64,000 bases of DNA, taken from positions 50,901,357 through 50,965,356 of the forward strand of contig OZ025250.1 in NCBI GenBank assembly GCA_964019135.1, written 5' to 3'. Shown here piece by piece: positions 1-13,000 of the stretch. Every line of letters begins with the position of its first letter. Within the stretch, counting starts at the first letter, position 1. The notes below the pieces were generated by a model, which saw only the letters and a list, made by a program, of their open reading frames with translations, did not search any database and was not told the origin of the DNA. Both the position numbers and the translations under genes were made by a program. The DNA is from Arenicola marina. Taxonomy: Eukaryota > Annelida > Polychaeta > Arenicolidae.

Positions 1-212
1 AATGTTCGGGTGGGTCGCACACAACAGCAAAACCCCTCATTATCGCCCACTTTCGCTTGTCCTTCAATGGCGATATTACAAGATGAGCTCACACAGTAGT
101 AAGACGCTCTGCCCCCCACCCCCGCTGACGCTTAATAAAGAAGTATAAACAGGTCTGCCAGGAGCCGTGCCTAGCGCGATGTACACTATACGACCACTAT
201 AGCCTAGTATAC
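1..212. other. unannotated flank
   Basis: No gene, RNA or repeat recognised. A short C-run lies near 112-125. Confidence 0.5.
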
Positions 213-436
213 AGTTGGCTAGTTGTATAATCAGGACGCTTTAACCACTTTTGGTCATATCGTGCCGATGGGAGGAGGAAGGGAGAGTGGAGCCATGTCC
301 CCGGGGATAACCCCCTACTCTTTGCGAAGAAGGACATGGGATCTTTATCCTGCGATCACACAGACATCTATCGATCCACGTGCCGTTAGACTATCAGGTG
401 GCCAGAGCACCCAAGGCGAGCGCTCTAACCCTTAAA
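213..436 (-). mobile_element. tRNA-derived SINE, family 1, copy 1
   Basis: This is an inverted copy of the element seen most completely at 33400-33657. On the minus strand the body reads: glycine-like B-box region, a segment around GATAAAGATCCCATGTCC, a CCCCGGGGACATGGC segment, then a tail ending in GTCCTGATTATACAAC. The A-box end of the tRNA-like head is missing, because homology stops near 436 before the expected TAGCTCAGTGGG. It is non-coding. SINEs of this type are made by RNA polymerase III and mobilised in trans by a LINE; which LINE is unknown. Confidence 0.8.
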
Positions 437-1440
437 TGTAACCAGTTTTCTTCGGGTCTCATGAATTAAGCACCGTTCCAAACTAACCCGCTTGCCGGTC
501 TCAAGAATTAAGCCACATAGATTAACCTGTTTGCTCCTGGTTCTACGAGGACACATTGGCGTCCTTACAAATTGCGAAACGGACTCCCACTTAATATGTT
601 GTGTAACATGTTAGTATTAAACCCGACGATAATATCTGTCCTATGCTGTTGAACAATTTATGTGGAACTATTACAACCAACTGTCTCCGAATGCTGTCAT
701 GTATATATGATTTTTGCAGCCCTATACTCGTGTATGAGATAACACGCAAAAAGTCTCTTATAAGGCATTGACCGAATCTGTCCTACCTCAGATATCAGGA
801 TAAGAGTCACAACCTTTTCACCACTACCCCCCCCCCCCCCGCCCCCCGCCACACATCATTACCCACCGGAAAAAAACTCCCTTCCACGTCCCTCCCGACC
901 CCTCCCAGTGCCCCTTTCCCAGCTCTACGCCCACGGCCCCAGACAAGCCTCACCCCCGGCACCTTCACCCCCACCCCACCATGGCGTCCTGTGTCTGTCG
1001 TGATTAATGCAGATTTTCCCGTTCACCGATCGCGTCCGTCCATACATCTGTCTGTCTGTGGCTCTGCCAGACTGTCTGCGGGTCTGCCGCCATCTCATTC
1101 TCCATCCCATTGATAGTCAACGACACCTGGCGGCCGGCGTCTGCAACATACCCCCGCGACGTCACGCGTGACGTCACACTGGCGGAAGCATCCGGACAGC
1201 CAGTTTGCATAATGCATAGTTATTGGTTCTCCCGTCTGCCAGTGGCGGGGAGTCGGACGGAGTTGGGGGGGGGGGGCGTCAAATGTAGACCTGGCCCCAG
1301 ACTCCCTCCCCCGCCCACTCATCCACCCTGCAGATGTACCCCAGGTTCCAGCAGACCCCTACCCTGAAACCCAGTGATACGTTTTATCTCAGGCACTGCA
1401 CCCCCCCTCCCATCTATATTTCATACGCCGTACCCCATGT
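437..1440. other. non-coding, C-rich, no gene seen
   Basis: The stretch contains C-rich runs near 826-845 and 885-990 and a G-run near 1264-1277. Short overlapping reading frames on both strands look like products of base composition. No domain, splice-bounded exon or repeat family was recognised. Confidence 0.5.
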
Positions 1441-2375
1441 TCCAGGTGGAGAGGTAAGGGTGGAGAGGTAAGGGTGGAGAGGTAAGGGTGGAGAGGTAAG
1501 GTAGAGGGGTGGGGGTGGAGAGGTAAGGGTGGAGCGGTAAGGGTGGAGAGGTAAGGGTGGAGAGGTAAGGGTGGAGAGGTAAGGGTGGAGAGGTAAGGTA
1601 GAGGGGTGGGGGTGGAGAGGTAAGGGTGGAGAGGTAAGGTAGAGGGGTGGGGGTGGAGAGATAAGGGTTGAGGTAAGGGTTGAGGTAAGGGTGGAGAGGT
1701 AAGGGTGGAGAGGTAAGGGTGGAGAGGTAAGGTAGAGGGGTGGGGGTGGAGAGGTGGGGGTGGAGAGGTAAGGGTGGAGAGGTAAGGGTGGAGAGGTAAG
1801 GTAGAGGGGTGGGGGTGGAAAGGTAAGGGTGGAGAGGTAAGGTAGAGGGGTGGGGGTGGAGAGATAAGGGTTGAGGTAAGGGTTGAGGTAAGGGTGGAGA
1901 GGTAAGGGTGGAGAGGTAAGGGTGGAGAGGTAAGGTAGAGGGGTGGGGGTGGAGAGGTGGGGGTGGAGAGGTAAGGGTGGAGAGGTAAGGGTGGAGAGGT
2001 AAGGGTGGAGAGGTAAGGTAGAGGGGTGGGGGTGGAGAGGTAAGGGTGGAGAGGTAAGGGTGGAGAGGTAAGGTAGAGGGGTGGGGGTGGAGAGATAAGG
2101 GTTGAGGTAAGGGTTGAGGTAAGGGTGGAGAGGTAAGGGTGGAGAGGTAAGGTAGAGGGGTGGGGGTGGAGAGGTAAGGGTGGAGAGGTAAGGGTGGACA
2201 GGTAAGGGTGGAGAGGTAAGGGTGGAGAGGTAAGGTAGAAAGGTGGGGGTGGAGAGGTAAGGGTTGAGGTAAGGGTTGAGGTAAGGGTGGAGAGGTAAGG
2301 GTGGAGAGGTAAGGTAGAGGGGTGGGGGTGGAGAGGTAAGGGTTGAGGTAAGGGTGTTGACGTAAGGGTCGAGAG
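1441..2375. repeat. 14-bp G-rich minisatellite
   Basis: The array is built on the unit GGTGGAGAGGTAAG, repeated about 65 times. Common variants are AGGGGTGGGGGTGGAGA and a shortened GGTTGAGGTAAGG. Variants recur in the same order every 200 to 250 bases, so blocks have been duplicated as units. The G-rich strand is the + strand. Three units make 42 bases, so the minus strand reads as a 14-residue peptide repeat rich in Leu, Pro, Ser and Thr in more than one frame. That is a property of the repeat, not evidence of a protein. Confidence 0.95.
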
Positions 2376-2595
2376 GTACGCGTACCCACACCACCATTGT
2401 CAGACCGCCGGAAGGAGGAAACGGGGAGATGACCAAATGATAATTGGCAGAGAACTTTTCTCGGCTTTTATGTTCTCGTCTCATCAATATGAGAGCTCAC
2501 AGCACCAAAGTCGCGCAATAACAGGAAGCACCATGACAACTGATGGCGGCCCTCTGACGTCACGAGGTCAGCACGGGGTTCTACGGCGCTACAGG
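2376..2595. other. non-coding spacer
   Basis: Nothing recognised between the 14-bp array and the next SINE. Confidence 0.4.
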
Positions 2596-2745
2596 TGCTG
2601 AATTGGCGTTTTACGCCAGTTACAGGACACATGGGCAGCAGCGGGTCATTATAAAGGACGTCAATGGAACAATGATAAGGCAAAGCATGAAATGACACAG
2701 GCGGGATTCGAACCCAGGACTGATCGGTCTCTTCCCCAGTTTGAT
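2596..2745 (-). mobile_element. tRNA-derived SINE, family 2, copy 1
   Basis: On the minus strand a tRNA-like B box, GGGTTCGAATCCCGCC (about 2702-2717), is followed by an unrelated body. The body ends in a box reading roughly GGCGTAAAACGCC near 2600-2612. The same arrangement, a tRNA-like part with a terminal TGGCCTAAAAC-type box, recurs at 13.9, 20.0, 29.9 and 31.6 kb. The copy is diverged and its ends are approximate. Confidence 0.5.
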
Positions 2746-3068
2746 TCCCTGTAGCGTTGCAACAGCATGGGGGCCATCCAAGCAGAGAATGGGCAAATTG
2801 AGACTCGCCCAGTCTGATTCCCTGTACCAGCATGGGGGCCACCAGCAGAGCATGGGCAAAGTGAGACTCGCCCAGTCTGATTCCCTGTAACAGCATGGGG
2901 GCCATCCCAGCAGGGGATGGGCAAACTGAGACTCGCCAGTCTGATTCTCTGTAACAGCATGGGGGCCATCCCAGCAGAGCATGGGCAAACTGAGACTCCC
3001 CAGTCTGATTCTCTGTAACAGCATGGGGGCCATCCCAGCAGAGCATGGGCAAACTGAGACTCGAGACT
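2746..3068. repeat. 64-bp minisatellite, five units
   Basis: The word CAGTCTGATT starts at 2810, 2873, 2937 and 3001, giving a period of 63 to 64. Each unit also holds AACAGCATGGGGGCCATC and AGCATGGGCAAACTGAGACT. The units are highly similar, so the expansion is recent. The array abuts the B-box end of the SINE at 2596-2745 and may have grown from its edge. Confidence 0.9.
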
Positions 3069-3087
3069 GAGACTCAACATTGAGCAA

Positions 3088-3250
3088 ATCCAGCCCGCCC
3101 GCCCGCCAGCCCGCCAGCCCGCCCGCAAGACGTCCAACCAACCAGCCATCCATCAAACCATACACCATTCCAGCCAGCCAGCCATCCATCCAGCCGGCCA
3201 TCCATCCAGCCATCCCGCCAGCCATCCAACCAACTAGCCATCCAGCCAGC
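3088..3250. repeat. CCAGCCATCCAT-type simple repeat
   Basis: Imperfect short tandem repeat built from CCAGC and CATCCAT words. It is open in several frames on both strands only because it lacks stops. Confidence 0.8.
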
Positions 3251-4479
3251 TTGTGCAAGTATATATTTGATAGCCACCAGGACATAAAAACAGTCCCTGG
3301 TCGCCTCCCTCATTAAGAATTCATGGACGCCAACCGGACCCTTCACGGCCGCAGCTGGGGAACCACCCAGCGACAACGCCCCCTAGCGAATGAAACGTGA
3401 TCAACATGGCGGAAACCCAGACTCCAGGAAGGTTCGGTGTTCACGGTGGGCAAGGCCGTATTCGTATCTTAGTCGGGCAGTAAACATGAGGCTGGCACCG
3501 CTGGGGGCATAGGGCAATGGTGATGGTGGAAGGTAGGTCGCCCTGCTCTTTTCGAAAGAGGAGTTGCGGAAACAAGAGTTATTCGAACGCGATGGTAGCC
3601 CCTATCCACTCGATACGCTGGGTTTTAAACCCCGGGACCGGTTAATGTTAAACTCTTGGAACACCAGTCAGTGTCTTCGGCGGAGGGGGAAATTGCTAAT
3701 TAAATATGTCTATCTTTAGCCCGGCGCGCTGCATACGGAACCAGTTTGGGGTTGGCGATGGGGCTGAGGGGTGGTGGGGAGGGGGTCTGTGGGGTGGTGG
3801 GGAGGGGGTCTGTGGGGTGGTGGGGAGGGGGTCTGTGGGGGTAGGACACATGCAAGGCTCCCTACTCAGCCGCTTGCTTCGCGCCTCGCCCCGGGCGTCG
3901 TCAGGGCGATGGGAGCTTTTTGTCCCCTCCAACCACGCCGGGTGGAAAATCACGTGACAGCGCGTGGCCTGTGTGAAACAGGAACAACCGCTAAGACATG
4001 CCTCCGGAGCAGTTGGGGGTGGGGGTGGGGGTGGGGGGGGGGGAGGGAACGACGGAGGCGAACGGAAATAATGGCTATTTATATACATGTATATATATAT
4101 ATATATTATATATGGAGATGTAAGGTGCAATGGGAACTTCGAAAGAAAATAAAAGCGGTGATGAAAGTAGTGCTTTCGGCGAAGGGGAAAAGGGAAGAAT
4201 CAGAGGACAGGGGGAAGAGACACAGATACGAGGACTGAGGGCAAAAGAAGGAGGCAAAGGGGAGGAGATGGGAGAGGTCGGTGGGGCAGTCAACAGGGCA
4301 GAGAGAGAATAACAAGTAGAGAAGAGAAGACAGTATATATATACACAGATTTGAAGAGATGTGAAGGCAGAGGGGCAGTAAGAGAGGTAATAGGTAAATG
4401 GAAGGGGGAGGTTGGCAGAGTATTGAGGGCAGAGGGACAATACAAGAGGGCCGAAGCAGGATGGGCCAATAAAAAAGGG
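3251..4479. other. non-coding with small simple repeats
   Basis: Three units of a 23-bp G-rich repeat lie at about 3765-3845 (GGTGGTGGGGAGGGGGTCTG). A G-run lies at 4015-4045 and a short TA tract at 4082-4112. A CGCCCCCTAGCG word at 3379-3390 resembles half of a CTCF site. No coding exon is supported. Confidence 0.5.
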
Positions 4480-4575
4480 AGGGACCGAGGGAGAGAGGGA
4501 GGAAGGGAGGGAGAGAGGGAGGAAGGGCGGGAGGGAGGGAGGGAGGGAGCGAGGCCAAGGGGAGGAGGGACAGAG
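4480..4575. repeat. GGGA/GGAA purine tract
   Basis: Nearly uninterrupted purines on the + strand in words GAGGGAGGAAGG. This low-complexity tract explains the Pro/Leu/Ser-rich frames on the minus strand. Confidence 0.85.
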
Positions 4576-5517
4576 GGGAGAGCGAGGACAGACATGTATG
4601 TCAGGTGTGGACGGACGGACGGCCAGACGGCGCGCCATCGAGTGGGGCCGCTTGGCTGCCATCGTGGATGGCTCACGCAGACACAGCCCAGCGGCGAGGG
4701 CCGGGGGGGGGGGGGGGACCGGGGAGGCCGGTTTTACGGCCGTCTAGACAGGAGGCAGACCAGCGACAAGGGGTTTCCCGACACACAGACAGACACACAG
4801 GGAGCCGACAGCACGGCGCTTCAAACGAGGGGCTACAACCCAGTATGGCCAAAAGCCTCCCCGCCACACCCTCACTCCATCTTCCTTCATCTCCACCCTG
4901 CGCACCAGGTTCAACTATTATTGCGACGAAGACAAGCCGACGAGTAACAAGGAGGGAGGATATATAATGTTATGCGCACTGACGACAACGTAATACATAC
5001 GACGTGTTCGTGAGACATAACTGCACGGGTCGAGTCAGGGCTACGTAGACATAAGACTATTGCCAGTGACGGCGTGCGGAATGATGTCAATGTTTAAGGC
5101 AAAGTTAAAGAATTGCTTACGTAGCAGTTTTACACCTGCACGACGACATATAAATGGAGAAATGGTGGCGGCATCCGAATTGTGATGACGCACTGCCTAA
5201 GAATGCTCCAGTTTTTCACAAACGAGATTCACCACATTGTACATTGCAGTATAAAATCGCCATTCGGGTGGTTCCCAGTGCCCTGGTAGTCGGCTCACGA
5301 GGCAGACCTATCGGCACGACTTCTGCTCAATACAGGTTTCCCAACACGAGGAATCTTTTTCTTTCCTTGAATTCTCCCATCGAATTCCTAAATTTCAGTG
5401 GCACATCCGTAAACTTCAAACCAACAAATCATCAGATTTCAAGAAACCGCACAAACTGGGGACAACTGCACTGGGGATGCTAACATGTCCCATTATCAGC
5501 CTTTTAAAGACGAAGGG
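4576..5517. other. non-coding, no gene seen
   Basis: A short GACGGACGG repeat lies near 4610-4630 and a G-run near 4705-4718. Beyond these nothing is recognised. Confidence 0.45.
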
Positions 5518-5800
5518 GACGGCCCGATAGCTCAGTGGGTTAGATCGCTTCCCTTGAGTGATCTGGCCACTTGCGAGCCTAACGGCACGTGGATCGGCGG
5601 TTCGCGCCCCGCTGTGGCCATGTCTGTGTGGTCGCAGGATAAAGATCCCGTGTCCTTCTTCGCAAAAAGGTAGGAGGTTACCCCCGGAAGAGTAGGCGGT
5701 TATTCCCGGGGACAGGGCTTCACTCTCCCTTCCTTCTCCCATTGACGCGATGTGACCAAACGTGGTTAAATCGTCCTGAATATACAACCAAACAACTTAC
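5518..5800 (+). mobile_element. tRNA-derived SINE, family 1, copy 2
   Basis: The copy begins with a tRNA-like head: an A-box-like TAGCTCAGTGGG at about 5529 and a B-box-like GGTTCGCGCCCC at about 5600. The family body follows (GATAAAGATCCC, TCCTTCTTCGCAAA, CCCCGGGGAC, CATTGACGCGATGTGACC), and the tail is GTCCTGAATATACAACCAA. A short internal duplication around 5670-5715 makes it longer than the other copies. It is the full-length type with head and tail both present. Confidence 0.9.
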
Positions 5801-7049
5801 TGGTCAAGGTACTGTCGAGAGATGCTGAGGGCTAATTTCTATGACATAAGCACGTGCCAGCTGGAGACAAAGACATCATGGTATATGGCCTCCCCGAGCA
5901 AAAAAGCTGGGGACGCACCCCCGGCACTGGCACCTTCCCCACCGGCAAAAATAGTCAAAACATCTTTTAAAACCGCCTCCAAGCAAATTTTACCATCGTC
6001 TGTCAACTGTCTCCGTGAGAGGTCTCTTCCCATGGCTTTTTGCATAATTATGGAGCGCCTTTCTTCGAAGCTATTTGCATAATTGTGGAGTGCCTTCTTC
6101 AGACGAAGGGGGCCTGGGAACTGTGCAAGCCCTCCCCCCCCCCCCCCACTCCCCACCAACCCTCTTCGTCTCACGGTGAGATGTCCCTCCATGACGCAAT
6201 CGATATAATTATGGGTTGCCCTTCCCAATACGCCATGGCACACTCGTGTGATGTCTTTCCCCAACACCCTTGGCCTGACCATCTCCGGCGGCCCTGGTCA
6301 ATCGTCAAGTTATCCCAGGTTTCGCACTTACGGCTAGTACACCAGCGTCAACATTCCGTAAGCAAAGAGACAACATGGGGACTGACGGGGACCTGTCGAC
6401 GAACTACCTGCGGGACGCTACCGCGCGACCTCCGGAGTTTCTGTGAAAGATGGCTTTAGCGGATCAACAAATTATGCATAACGTCGTAAAACACCCCACA
6501 CATGACGGCGGCACCCACCCTCGTCTGGCCCGATAGATGACGGCGATCCCACTCTGGTCTGGCCCTATAGATGACGGCAGCACCCACTCTGGTCTGGCCC
6601 CTGTCTATTATGCCCCCGCCTTTCACGAGATTTACAACGCCCAATCCCCCATAGACACACAATATTGGGGCAGACCACCCCGTGGTAACAACAACAGCCA
6701 AGGTTATATAGCGCCATGGGGTCTGGTCCATCGACCCCCCCGACCGCCCAACCCTCTGACCCTCCACCCTGCTCGTGTCCCACCAAGGCATCTGCCCTAC
6801 CCCCGCCCCCCCCCCCTCCCCCACCCGGCCCCAACCCCTTTCCCTTTCCCAGATCCACGACTCAGCCGCCAGACGGGTGGAACCACCTGGTGGCAGAGTC
6901 GGGAAGTGGGCCCGTTGACGTTGATGCTGACGCCAGCAGCGGAAACAGCACCAGCCGCGGCAGCAGCGGCAGCAGCGGACTGATGCCGACTGCTGGTCTC
7001 GAAGTCGTCTTCACAGCCTCGTGGTACCAAACTGCGTGTCGACGTGGCA
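5801..7049. other. non-coding, array-proximal flank
   Basis: Small repeats are seen: TTTGCATAATTATGGAGCGCC and a relative at 6038-6100, and three copies of a word around TCTGGCCC-TAGATGACGGC at 6520-6600. A GCAGCGGCA run at 6945-6980 would encode short Ala, Ser or Gln runs depending on frame. I could not assign an exon. The reading frames entering the next array are extensions of its stop-free repeat. Confidence 0.4.
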
Positions 7050-10000
7050 GCATGGGATGGTGGGATGGGATGGTGGGATGGGATGGTGGGATGGGATGGT
7101 GGGATGGGATGGGATGGTGGGATGGGATGGGATGGGATGGTGGAATGGGATGGTGGGATGGGATGGTGGGATGGGATGGTGGGATGGGATGATGGAATGG
7201 GATGGTGGGATGGGATGGTGGGATGGGATGGTGGGATGGGATGGTGGGATGGGATGATGGGATGGGATGGTGGGATGGGATGGTGGGATGGGATGGTGGG
7301 ATGGGATGGTGGGATGGGATGGTGGGATGGGATGGTGGGATGGGATGGTGGGATGGGATGGTGGGATGGGATGGTGGGATGGGATGGTGGGATGGGATGG
7401 TGGGATGGGATGGTGGGATGGGGTGGTGGGATGGGATGGTGGGATGGGATGGTGGGATGGGATGGTGGGATGGGAAAGGGTGGGTGGGGCGGGGAACCGG
7501 GATAGGATGGGATGGTGGGATGGGAAAGGGTGGGTGGGGCGGGGAACCGGGATAGGATGGGATGGTGGGATGGGAAAGGGTGGGTGGGGCGGGGAACCGG
7601 GATAGGATGGGATGGTGGGATGGGATGGTGGGATGGGATGGTGGGATGGGATGGTGGGATGGGATGATGGAATGGGATGGTGGGATGGGATGGTGGGATG
7701 GGATGGTGGGATGGGATGGTGGGATGGGATGGTGGGATGGGATGGTGGGACGGGGTGGTGGGACGGGATGGTGGGATGGGATGGTGGGATGGGATGGTGG
7801 GATGGGATGGTGGGATGGGATGGTGGGATGGGATGGTGGGATGGGATGGTGGGATGGGAGGGTGGGATGGGATGGTGGGATGGGATGGTGGGATGGGATG
7901 GTGGGATGGGATGGTGGGTGGGATGGGATGGTGGGATGGGATGGTGGGATGGGATGGTGGGATGGGATGGTGGGATGGGAGGGTGGGATGGGATGGTGGG
8001 ATGGGATGGTGGGATGGGATGGTGGGATGGGATGGTGGGATGGGATGGTGGGATGGGGTGGTTGGATGGGATGGTGGGATGGGGTGGTGGGATGGGGTGG
8101 TGGGATGGGATGGTGGGAAGGGATGGTGGGATGGGATGGTGGGATGGGATGGTGGGATGGGATGGTGGGATGGGATGGTGGGATGGGATGGTGGGATGGG
8201 ATGGTGGGATGGGATGGTGGGATGGGATGGGATGGTGGGATGGGATGGTGGAATGGGATGGTGGGATGGGATGGTGGGATGGGATGGTGGGATGGGATGG
8301 TGGGATGGGATGGTGGGATGGGATGGCGGGATGGGATGGTGGGATGGGAAAGGGTGGGTGGGGCGGGGAACCGGGATAGGATGGGATGGTGGGATGGGAT
8401 GGTGGGATGGGATGGTGGGATGGGAAAGGGTGGGATGGGATGGGATGATGGGATGGGATGGTGGGATGGGATGGTGGGATGGGATGGTGGGATGGGATGG
8501 TGGGATGGGATGGTGGGATGGGATGGTGGGATGGGATGGTGGGATGGGATGATGGGATGGGATGGTGGGATGGGATGGGATGGTGGGATGGGATGGTGGG
8601 ATGGGATGGTGGGATGGGATGGTGGGATGGGATGGTGGGATGGGATGGTGGGATGGGATGGTGGGATGGGATGGGATGGGATGGTGGGACGGGGTGGTGG
8701 GATGGGATGGTGGAATGGGATGGTGGGATGGGATGGTGGGACGGGATGGTGGGATGGGATGGCGGGATGGGATGGTGGGATGGGATGGTGGGATGGGATG
8801 GGATGGTGGGATGGGATGGTGGGATGGGATGGTGGGATGGGATGGTGGGATGGGATGGTGGGATGGGATGGGATGGTGGGATGGGGTGGTGGGATGGGAT
8901 GGTGGGATGGGATGGTGGGATGGGATGGTGGGATGGGATGGTGGGATGGGGTGGTGGGATGGGATGGTGGGATGGGATGGTGGGATGGGATGGGATGGTG
9001 GGATGGGATGGTGGGATGGGATGGTGGGATGGGATGGTGGGATGGGATGGTGGGATGGGATGGTGGGATGGGAAAGGGTGGGATGGGATGGTGGGATGGG
9101 ATGATGGAATGGGATGGTGAGATGGGATGGTGGGATGGGATGGTGGGATGGGATGGGATGTTGGGATGGGGTGGTGGGATGGGATGGTGGGATGGGATGG
9201 TGGGATGGGATGGGATGGTGGGATGGGGTGGTGGGATGGGATGGTGGGATGGGATGGGATGGTGGGATGGGGTGGTGGGATGGGATGGTGGGATGGGATG
9301 GTGGGATGGGATGGTGGGATGGGATGGTGGGATGGGATGGGGTGGTGGGATGGGATGGTGGGATGGGATGGTGGGATGGGATGGTGGGATGGGATGGTGG
9401 GATGGGATGGTGGGATGGGATGGTGGGATGGGATGGTGGAATGGGATGGTGGGATGGGATGGGATGGTGGGATGGGGTGGTGGGATGGGATGGTGGGATG
9501 GGATGGTGGGATGGGATGGTGGGATGGGATGGGATGGTGGGATGGGGTGGTGGGATGGGGTGGTGGGATGGGATGGTGGGATGGGAAAGGGTGGGATGGG
9601 ATGGTGGGATGGGATGGTGGGATGGGATGGTGGGATGGGAAAGGGTGGGTGGGGCGGGGAACCGGGATAGGATGGGATGGTGGGATGGGATGGTGGGATG
9701 GGGTGGTGGGATGGGATGGTGGGATGGGATGGTGGGATGGGATGGTGGGATGGGATGGGATGGTGGGATGGGATGGTGGGATGGGATGGTGGGATGGGAT
9801 GGTGGGATGGTGGGATGGGATGGTGGGATGGGATGGGATGGTGGGATGGGATGGGAGGGTGGGATGGGATGGTGGGATGGGATGGTGGGATGGGATGGTG
9901 GGATGGGATGGTGGGATGGGATGGTGGGATGGGATGGTGGGATGGGATGGTGGGATGGGATGGTGGGATGGGATGGTGGGATGGGATGGTGGGATGGGAT

Positions 10001-13000
10001 GGTGGGATGGGATGGTGAGATGGGATGGTGGGATGGGATGGTGGGATGGGATGGTGGGATGGGATGGTGGGATGGGAGGGTGGGATGGGATGGTGGGATG
10101 GGAAAGGGTGGGTGGGGCGGGGAACCGGGATAGGATGGGATGGTGGGATGGGATGGTGGGATGGGATGGTGGGATGGGGTGGTGGGATGGGATGGTGGGA
10201 TGGGATGGTGGGATGGGATGGTGGGATGGGATGGTGGGATGGGATGGGATGGTGGGATGGGATGGTGGGATGGGATGGTGGGATGGGGTGGTAGGATGGG
10301 ATGGTGGGATGGGATGGTGGGATGGGGTGGTGGGATGGGATGGTGGGATGGGATGGCGGGATGGGATGGTGGGATGGGATGGTGGGATGGGGTGGTGGGA
10401 TGGGATGGTGGGATGGGATGGTGGGATGGGGTGGTGGGATGGGATGGTGGGATGGGATGGTGGGATGGGATGGTGGGATGGGGTGGTGGGATGGGATGGT
10501 GGGATGGGATGGTGGGATGGGGTGGTGGGATGGGATGGTGGGATGGGATGGCGGGATGGGATGGTGGGATGGGATGGTGGGATGGGAGGGTGGGATGGGA
10601 TGGTGGGATGGGATGGTGGGATGGGATGGTGGGATGGGATGGTGGGATGGGATGGTGGGATGGGACGGTGGGATGGGATGGTGGGATGGGATGGTGGGAT
10701 GGGATGGTGGGATGGGATGGTGGGATGGGATGGTGGGATGGGAGGGTGGGATGGGATGGGATGGTGGGATGGGATGGTGGGATGGGATGGTGGGATGGGA
10801 TGGTGGGATGGGAGGGTGGGATGGGATGGGATGGTGGGATGGGATGGTGGGATGGGATGGTGGGATGGGATGGTGGGATGGGAGGGTGGGATGGGATGGT
10901 GGGATGGGAGGGTGGGATGGGATGGGATGGTGGGATGGGATGGTGGGATGGGATGGTGGGATGGGATGGTGGGATGGGATGGGGTGGTGGGATGGGATGG
11001 TGGGATGGGATGGTGGGATGGGATGGTGGGATGGGGTGGTGGGATGGGGTGGTGGGATGGGATGGTGGGATGGGATGGCGGGATGGGAAAGGGTGGGATG
11101 GGAAAGGGTGGGTGGGGCGGGGAACCGGGATAGGATGGGATGATGGAATGGGAAAGGGTGGGTGGGGCGGGGAACCGGGATAGGATGGGATGATGGAATG
11201 GGAAAGGGTGGGTGGGGCGGGGAACCGGGATAGGATGGGATGGTGGGATGGGATGGTGGGATGGGATGGTGGGATGGGGTGGTGGGATGGGATGGTGGGA
11301 TGGGAAAGGATGGGTGGGGCGGGGAACCGGGATAGGATGGGATGGGATGGTGGGATGGGATGGTGGGATGGGATGGTGGGATGGGAAAGGGTGGGATGGG
11401 ATGGTGGGATGGGATGGTGGGATGGGATGGTGGGATGGGATGGTGGGATGGGATGGTGGGATGGGATGGTGGGATGGGATGGTGGGATGGGATGGTGGGA
11501 TGGGATGGTGGGATGGGAAAGGGTGGGATGGGATGGTGGGATGGGATGGTGGGATGGGATGATGGAATGGGATGGTGGGATGGGATGGTGGGATGGGATG
11601 GTGGGATGGGATGGGATGGTGGGATGGGATGGGATGTTGGGATGGGGTGGTGGGATGGGATGGTGGGATGGGATGGTGGGATGGGATGGGATGGTGGGAT
11701 GGGGTGGTGGGATGGGATGGTGGGATGGGATGGTGGGATGGGGTGGTGGGATGGGATGGTGGGATGGGATGGTGGGATGGGATGGTGGGATGGGATGGGG
11801 TGGTGGGATGGGGTGGTGGGATGGGATGGTGGGATGGGATGGTGGGATGGGATGGTGGGATGGGATGGGATGGCGGGATGGGATGGTGGGATGGGATGGT
11901 GGGATGGGAGGGTGGGATGGGATGGTGGGATGGGATGGTGGGATGGGATGGTGGGATGGGATGGTGGGATGGGATGGTGGGATGGGATGGTGGGATGGGA
12001 TGGTGGGATGGGATGGTGGGATGGGATGGTGGGATGGGATGGTGGGATGGGAGGGTGGGATGGGATGGGATGGTGGGATGGGATGGTGGGATGGGATGGT
12101 GGGATGGGAGGGTGGGATGGGATGGTGGGATGGGAGGGTGGGATGGGATGGGATGGTGGGATGGGATGGTGGGATGGGATGGTGGGATGGGAGGGTGGGA
12201 TGGGATGGTGGGATGGGAGGGTGGGATGGGATGGGATGGTGGGATGGGAGGGTGGGATGGGATGGGATGGTGGGATGGGATGGTGGGATGGGATGGTGGG
12301 ATGGGATGGTGGGATGGGATGGTGGGATGGGGTGGTGGGATGGGATGGTGGGATGGGGTGGTGGGATGGGATGGTGGGATGGGATGGCGGGATGGGATGG
12401 CGGGATGGGAAAGGGTGGGATGGGAAAGGGTGGGTGGGGCGGGGAACCGGGATAGGATGGGATGATGGAATGGGAAAGGGTGGGTGGGGCGGGGAACCGG
12501 GATAGGATGGGATGATGGAATGGGAAAGGGTGGGTGGGGCGGGGAACCGGGATAGGATGGGATGGTGGGATGGGATGGTGGGATGGGATGGTGGGATGGG
12601 GTGGTGGGATGGGATGGTGGGATGGGAAAGGGTGGGTGGGGCGGGGAACCGGGATAGGATGGGATGGTGGGATGGGATGGTGGGATGGGATGGTGGGATG
12701 GGATGGTGGGATGGGATGGTGGGATGGGAAAGGGTGGGTGGGGCGGGGAACCGGGATAGGATGGGATGGTGGGATGGGATGGTGGGATGGGATGGTGGGA
12801 TGGGATGGTGGGATGGGATGGTGGGATGGGAAAGGGTGGGTGGGGCGGGATAGGATGGTGGGATGGGATGGTGGGATGGGATGGGATGGGATGGTGGGAT
12901 GGGATGGTGGGATGGGATGGTGGGATGGGATGGTGGGATGGGAAAGGGTGGGTGGGGCGGGGAACCGGGATAGGATGGGATGGTGGGATGGGATGGTGAG

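Noticed and set aside
1441-2375. Interstitial telomere repeat, because of TAAGGG words
   Set aside because: The unit is 14 bases and the words are not tandem TTAGGG.
1414-2487. 357-codon Leu/Pro/Thr-rich minus-strand frame
   Set aside because: Product of the 14-bp minisatellite.
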